Assembly: GCA_021767625.1 (NCBI GenBank)
Contig: JAASTB010000077.1
Location: 1-8,419, forward strand
Direction: 5' to 3'
Source: Wenzhouxiangella sp.
Lineage (GTDB): Bacteria; Pseudomonadota; Gammaproteobacteria; Xanthomonadales; Wenzhouxiangellaceae
DNA: 8,419 nt
The position numbers and the translations under genes were made by a program. The notes below the pieces were generated by a model, which saw nothing but the letters and a program-made list of their open reading frames with translations, was not told the origin of the DNA and made no database searches. Shown piece after piece: positions 4,993 through 8,419 of this stretch. Each line of letters starts with the position of its first letter. Positions within the stretch are counted from its first letter, which is position 1.

Positions 4993-7900
4993 TCAGCTTC
5001 CGCGGCGTCGCCGCGGCATCATGCGGGTCATTACCGAGCGAAGGGCCAGCGGCCGGATCGGCTTGTGGAGAAACTCGCAACCGGCCCGGCGCGCGGCCTG
5101 CCGGACTTCGGCGGCATGATCGGCGCTGATCAGGATCGCCGGGGAAGCGCAACCGGCGGAACGCAGGGCATCGAGCAATTCCAGGCCGGTGCGGCCGTCG
5201 TCGAGGTGAAAGTCGACCACCAGCAGTTCCGGCTCGAAACGTGCGGCTGCCGCCAGCGCCTGATCCGCATTGCTGGCGACACGAACCTCGAAGCCCCAGC
5301 CGGAGACCAGGGTATCCAGGGAACCGAGCATGGCCGCCTCGTTGTCGACGATGAGCACGCGGCCCGAGCCGGGCTCCGAGCGGGCCGCGGCACGCGGCGG
5401 AGCGGAGCGTTCGGGCTGGGTGCGCGGCACACGCACGCCGAAAACCGTGCCTCGACCCGGCTGGCTAGCCAGCTCGATCTCGTGCCCGAGCAAGCGGGCC
5501 ATGCGCTCGGCGATGGCCAGACCCAGCCCCAGTCCCGGCGCGTGCTGGCGATCGCCCAGGCGACGGAACTCCTCGAAGATCACGGACTGATCCTCGGAGG
5601 TCAGGCCCGGCCCGGTGTCCCACACGCCGATCAACACATGCTCGCCCCGCCGCCGGCAGCCGATCAGGACGCGTCCCCGGTGGGTGTAGCGCACGGCGTT
5701 GGACAGGAAGTTCTGGAGGATACGCCGCAGCAGCTGGGGATCGGTCTCCACCCACACGCGGGTGTCGACGCAGCCCAACACCAGGCCGCGCTCGCGCGCC
5801 AGCACCGAGAACTCGCCCCTGAGCTGGGAGAATAGCTCGCCGAGCGGAAATCGGCTGCGCCGCGGCTCCATGCCGCCGGCATCCAGTCGGGAAATGTCGA
5901 GCAAACCCTCGATCAAGTCCTCGGTGGCGCCCAGCGCGCCGGAGATCTGATCCAGTGACTGGCGCGAGCGTTCGTCGGAAACGCGCCCGGTCAGCGCATG
6001 GGTCAGCAGCTGGGCGGCATTGAGCGGCTGGACCAGGTCATGGCTGACGGCCGCCAGGAAGCGCGTTTTTGCTTCGCTGGCGCGCTCGGCTTCCTCCATT
6101 GCCCCTTCGAGCTTGCGGGTGCGGTCGGCAACGCGCTGTTCCAGGGTCTCGTTGATTCGCCTGAGTTCCTCCTCGGCGTTGCGGAAGGCCGTCACGTCGG
6201 TGAACGTGGCGACGAAACCGCCCCCCGGCATCGGGTTGCCGCGAATTTCGATGATTCGGCCGTCGGGCCAGGGCCGTTCGATGCGGTGGCGGCTGCCGGC
6301 CCGCTTGTGAGCCAGGCGGCGCTGGATCTTTCGTTCGATGTCGCCGCCTCCCATCAGGCCCGACTCGGCGTTGTGCCGCAGCAGGTCGGCCACCGGCCGC
6401 CCCACCCGGATCAACTCGTCGGGATAGTCGAACAGGGCCAGGTACGCGCTGTTCCAGGCCACCAGGCGCATCTCGCGGTCGACCACGCACACGCCCTGGC
6501 TCATGTTCTCCAGCGCACCCGAAAGCACTTCCCGGCTGAAGCGCGCCTGCTCGGCGGCCTGGCCGACCAGGTCGGCGACGGTATCCAGGGGGGCGGGCGT
6601 GCGCCTTCGCGCGGCGTCGAGCAGCAGCCTGGCGGAGGCCGATCCCACCACGGCCGCCAGTTCGTGTTCCAGGCGTGCAGCCAGGTTTCGGGCGTCGCTG
6701 CGACCGGCGAACAGCGGTTCGAGCCGCTCCTCGGGCAGGAAGCGCTCGGCCAGACGATAGAGCATGTCCGGGCGCATCGGATCGTCCTCGGTCTGGTCCC
6801 GACCGGGTGAGGCATCGAGCCGGACCCCCAGCAGGCTGACTACCAGGTTGACCGCCAGGCTGGCCACGACGGCGCGCGTCAGCGGCGCCAGCTCGGCCAT
6901 CCCGAACAGGTTCTCTGGCGCCAGCCAGGTCAGCCCCAGCGGCCCGGCGCTCATCCAGTCCGCCTGGACGCCGAACCCCGCCAGCAGCAGCGGCAGGAAC
7001 AGCACATAGGCCCAGACCCCGACGCCGAGGACGATTCCTGCCAGGACCGGGCGAGCCGAGAGACCGGGCCGATAGACGGCCAGAACCACCGCCGGCCCCA
7101 GCTGGGCCAGGCCGGAAAACGACAGCGCCCCGATGTCGGCCAGGGCGTCGGCGACGCCGATCGACCGGCTGTAGACATAGGCCAGGAGCAGAACGACGAC
7201 GATCCCCAGCCTGCGCTGCTGGCGCACCGGTATGCCCAGTTCGCTCACCCGCCCCCAGTGACGGTTGAGCAGCGCCGGCGTGAGCCAGTGGTTGCCGATC
7301 ATGATCGACAGGGTCAGGCTGGCCAGGATGACCATCGAAGTCGCAGCGCTCAGGCCGCCCAGGAAAGCCAGCAGCGCAAGGCCTTGCTGGCCTTCTCCCA
7401 GAGGCAGCATCAGCACGTAGAGATCGGGCGTGACCACGCCCTCGAGCAGCGCATTGCCGGCACGGGCCAGCGGCAGCACGGGCAGGCTGATCAGGATCAG
7501 GAACAGCGGGAACAGCCAGCGGGCCATGCGCAGGTGGCGCTCCTGCCGGCACTCCACGACGCCGATGTGGAACTGATGCGGAAGCGTGAACATTGCCAGC
7601 GCGCCCAGCAACATCAGGGTCAGGAAGGAATCCAGCCCAGTGAACCGAGGCGACGGCGCCCGCTCGGCGAATTCCGCGGGGCCGGAGAAAAGCCCGAACA
7701 GCACGAAGGCGCCCAGTGCAAGCATCGCGGCAAGCTTGAGCAGGGACTCGAAGCCCATCGCCAGCACCAGGCCGCGGTTGTGCTCGGTGGCCGCGGCGCG
7801 GCGGGTACCGAAGAGCATGGCGAACACGGCCATGATGATCGCCGCATACAACGCCAGGTCCTGCCAGGCGGCCGACTCTCCGGCCGCCACGCGCCCGTGA

Positions 7901-8289
7901 ATCGCCTCGAAACTCATCGCCACGGCCTGGAGCTGAAGCGAAATGTAGGGAACGATACCGATCACGGCCACCCCGGTGACAACCGCCGCCAGCGTCGACG
8001 ACTTGCCGAATCGCGTGGCGATGAAGTCGGCGATGCTCGTGGCGTTGGTCGCCTTGCTCAGCGCCACCAGGCGCCGCAGGAAGGGAAAGAAAACCACGAA
8101 CAGGATGATCGTGCCCACGAAGGTCGGCGGCACGGGCCAGCCCGAGCGCGCCGCCTGAGTGGTGGTGCCGTAGAAGGTCCAGGCCGTGCAGTAGACCGCC
8201 AGCGAGAGCGAATACACCACCGGCCAGAGGTTCTTCCAGCGCGCCTGCGAGCGCTCGCCGAACAGCGCCACGGCGAACAGCAGGCCCAA
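4993..8289 (-). CDS. SLC5/PutP-type transporter-hybrid histidine kinase with receiver (CbrA/CrbS class)
   Basis: This large inner-membrane sensor has 1098 residues from the TTG used here. Residues 1-490 form about 12-13 hydrophobic helices of a sodium:solute symporter fold (for example 20-40, 56-72, 219-242, 301-330, 414-437). A STAC-like linker (about 505-590) and a PAS domain (about 592-700, SQGVCVVDREMRLVAWN) follow, then a coiled coil (700-740). The kinase core has the H-box AAVSHDLVQPLN with His750, the N-box LQNFLSNAVRYT (Asn864), DTGPG (891-895) and GLGLGLAI (919-926). The C-terminal receiver has acidic Asp982, phospho-acceptor Asp1026 in VVDFHLDD, Ser1055 and Lys1076, and the protein ends in an Arg run. 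Related proteins couple substrate binding by the transporter to signalling: CbrA with histidine and carbon/nitrogen balance, CrbS with acetate and acs control. The ligand here cannot be told. There is no DNA-binding output domain, so a partner regulator is needed and none is in the window. The start is doubtful: no in-frame ATG or GTG lies between the stop at 8371-8373 and the TTG. Confidence 0.92.
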   Translation of the reverse strand: MGLLFAVALFGERSQARWKNLWPVVYSLSLAVYCTAWTFYGTTTQAARSGWPVPPTFVGTIILFVVFFPFLRRLVALSKATNATSIADFIATRFGKSSTLAAVVTGVAVIGIVPYISLQLQAVAMSFEAIHGRVAAGESAAWQDLALYAAIIMAVFAMLFGTRRAAATEHNRGLVLAMGFESLLKLAAMLALGAFVLFGLFSGPAEFAERAPSPRFTGLDSFLTLMLLGALAMFTLPHQFHIGVVECRQERHLRMARWLFPLFLILISLPVLPLARAGNALLEGVVTPDLYVLMLPLGEGQQGLALLAFLGGLSAATSMVILASLTLSIMIGNHWLTPALLNRHWGRVSELGIPVRQQRRLGIVVVLLLAYVYSRSIGVADALADIGALSFSGLAQLGPAVVLAVYRPGLSARPVLAGIVLGVGVWAYVLFLPLLLAGFGVQADWMSAGPLGLTWLAPENLFGMAELAPLTRAVVASLAVNLVVSLLGVRLDASPGRDQTEDDPMRPDMLYRLAERFLPEERLEPLFAGRSDARNLAARLEHELAAVVGSASARLLLDAARRRTPAPLDTVADLVGQAAEQARFSREVLSGALENMSQGVCVVDREMRLVAWNSAYLALFDYPDELIRVGRPVADLLRHNAESGLMGGGDIERKIQRRLAHKRAGSRHRIERPWPDGRIIEIRGNPMPGGGFVATFTDVTAFRNAEEELRRINETLEQRVADRTRKLEGAMEEAERASEAKTRFLAAVSHDLVQPLNAAQLLTHALTGRVSDERSRQSLDQISGALGATEDLIEGLLDISRLDAGGMEPRRSRFPLGELFSQLRGEFSVLARERGLVLGCVDTRVWVETDPQLLRRILQNFLSNAVRYTHRGRVLIGCRRRGEHVLIGVWDTGPGLTSEDQSVIFEEFRRLGDRQHAPGLGLGLAIAERMARLLGHEIELASQPGRGTVFGVRVPRTQPERSAPPRAAARSEPGSGRVLIVDNEAAMLGSLDTLVSGWGFEVRVASNADQALAAAARFEPELLVVDFHLDDGRTGLELLDALRSAGCASPAILISADHAAEVRQAARRAGCEFLHKPIRPLALRSVMTRMMPRRRRGS
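5000..5016. other. GC-rich palindrome at the tail-to-tail gene junction
   Basis: CCGCGGCGTCGCCGCGG is a perfect inverted repeat (8-bp arms, one central base; as RNA about 7 pairs with a 3-base loop). It sits within the last arginine codons of the sensor kinase, just past the end of the DUF1704 gene. It could slow or stop transcription from either side. There is no T-run on either strand, so it is not a standard intrinsic terminator, and arginine codons (CGN) bias the sequence toward such symmetry. Confidence 0.4.
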
Positions 8290-8360
8290 CCAGGCCAGCC
8301 CGGCACCGATCTGCGCCAGCGTAGACCCGGTCGAGGCCCGGAATGAAGGGCAGCCGCCAC

Positions 8361-8366
8361 GAGGAG
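8361..8366 (+). promoter_or_regulatory. Strong ribosome binding site for a plus-strand gene at the right edge
   Basis: GAGGAG lies six bases before an ATG at 8373. It is the best Shine-Dalgarno in the window, and it supports a gene starting here and running off the edge. It falls in the region where the oppositely oriented sensor kinase should have its own start. Confidence 0.55.
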
Positions 8367-8372
8367 ACGTCT

Positions 8373-8419
8373 ATGAGCAGTCGTGCAGGGCAATTAAGCT
8401 CTCAGTTTATGGAAACCAC
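8373..8419 (+). CDS. Start of an unidentified plus-strand gene, cut by window edge
   Basis: Only 15 complete codons are visible (MSSRAGQLSSQFMET), with no stop. This is too little to identify a family. The sequence is markedly less GC-rich than the surrounding genes, which is common in the first codons of a highly translated gene. The call rests on the GAGGAG six bases upstream and on the ATG. The gene is divergent from the transporter-kinase, so it could be a target or partner of it, but that is inference. No convincing -35/-10 pair is visible between 8290 and 8372. Confidence 0.45.
   Translation, partial: MSSRAGQLSSQFMET

Noticed and set aside
5000..5016. Intrinsic terminator for the DUF1704 gene
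   Set aside because: The palindrome is real, but the loop is too tight and no T-run follows on either strand. It is kept only as a palindrome of uncertain role.
4801..5835. A 344-codon plus-strand frame spanning the convergent junction
   Set aside because: It overlaps the end of the DUF1704 gene out of frame and the kinase C-terminus antisense, with no domain visible.
6038..7552. A 504-codon minus-strand frame overlapping the sensor kinase
   Set aside because: It is a frame-shifted copy of the kinase coding sequence, rich in Pro, Arg, Ala and Gly. The kinase frame contains H, N, G and receiver motifs throughout.
7258..8346. A 362-codon plus-strand frame rich in Gln, His and Arg
   Set aside because: It is antisense to the membrane helices of the transporter domain. 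Complementing Leu/Ala/Val codons gives Gln/Arg/His-rich nonsense.

Overview
The window is high-GC bacterial chromosome with tightly packed genes. Gene content fits a gammaproteobacterium, most plausibly the Xanthomonadales/Chromatiales side (for example Wenzhouxiangella- or Lysobacter-like). The OleA and OleC sequences resemble what I remember of the Xanthomonas enzymes, and short tandem heptamer repeats between genes are something I associate with that group. The taxonomic placement is inference.

Layout. Positions 1-3573 (minus strand) hold the long-chain olefin (cis-alkene) operon in the order oleA (2557-3573), oleB (1575-2462), oleC (1409 to the left edge, C-terminus cut off). oleD, the missing reductase, would be expected just outside the left edge. 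OleA condenses two acyl-CoAs, OleD reduces the beta-keto acid, OleC closes the beta-lactone with ATP, and OleB removes CO2 to give the internal alkene. All key OleA residues are present at a constant offset from the Xanthomonas enzyme. The two gaps inside the operon (94 and 165 bp) are filled with unrelated 7-8 bp tandem repeats and inverted repeats, which sit directly in the leaders of oleB and oleC.

Positions 3574-3664 form a 91-bp divergent promoter region. It carries a 17-bp palindrome that contains a consensus -10 box for oleA and a near-consensus -10 box facing the other way. Positions 3665-4990 (plus strand) encode a DUF1704/QEGLA-motif protein with an HExxxH metallopeptidase signature. 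This is the bacterial branch of the family that contains the eukaryotic tubulin carboxypeptidase MATCAP.

Positions 4993-8289 (minus strand) encode a 1098-residue membrane hybrid sensor kinase: SLC5/PutP-like transporter, linker, PAS, histidine kinase, receiver. It resembles the CbrA/CrbS class. It ends 2 bp from the end of the DUF1704 gene, tail to tail. Its start is unclear because no in-frame ATG or GTG is available. At the right edge a strong ribosome binding site and ATG (8373) mark the first codons of a plus-strand gene that runs out of the window.

The most noteworthy signals are the symmetric divergent promoter that links a MATCAP-like peptidase to olefin synthesis, the repeat-filled leaders inside the ole operon, and the unresolved start of the transporter-kinase. 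I see no RNA genes, CRISPR arrays or insertion sequences.
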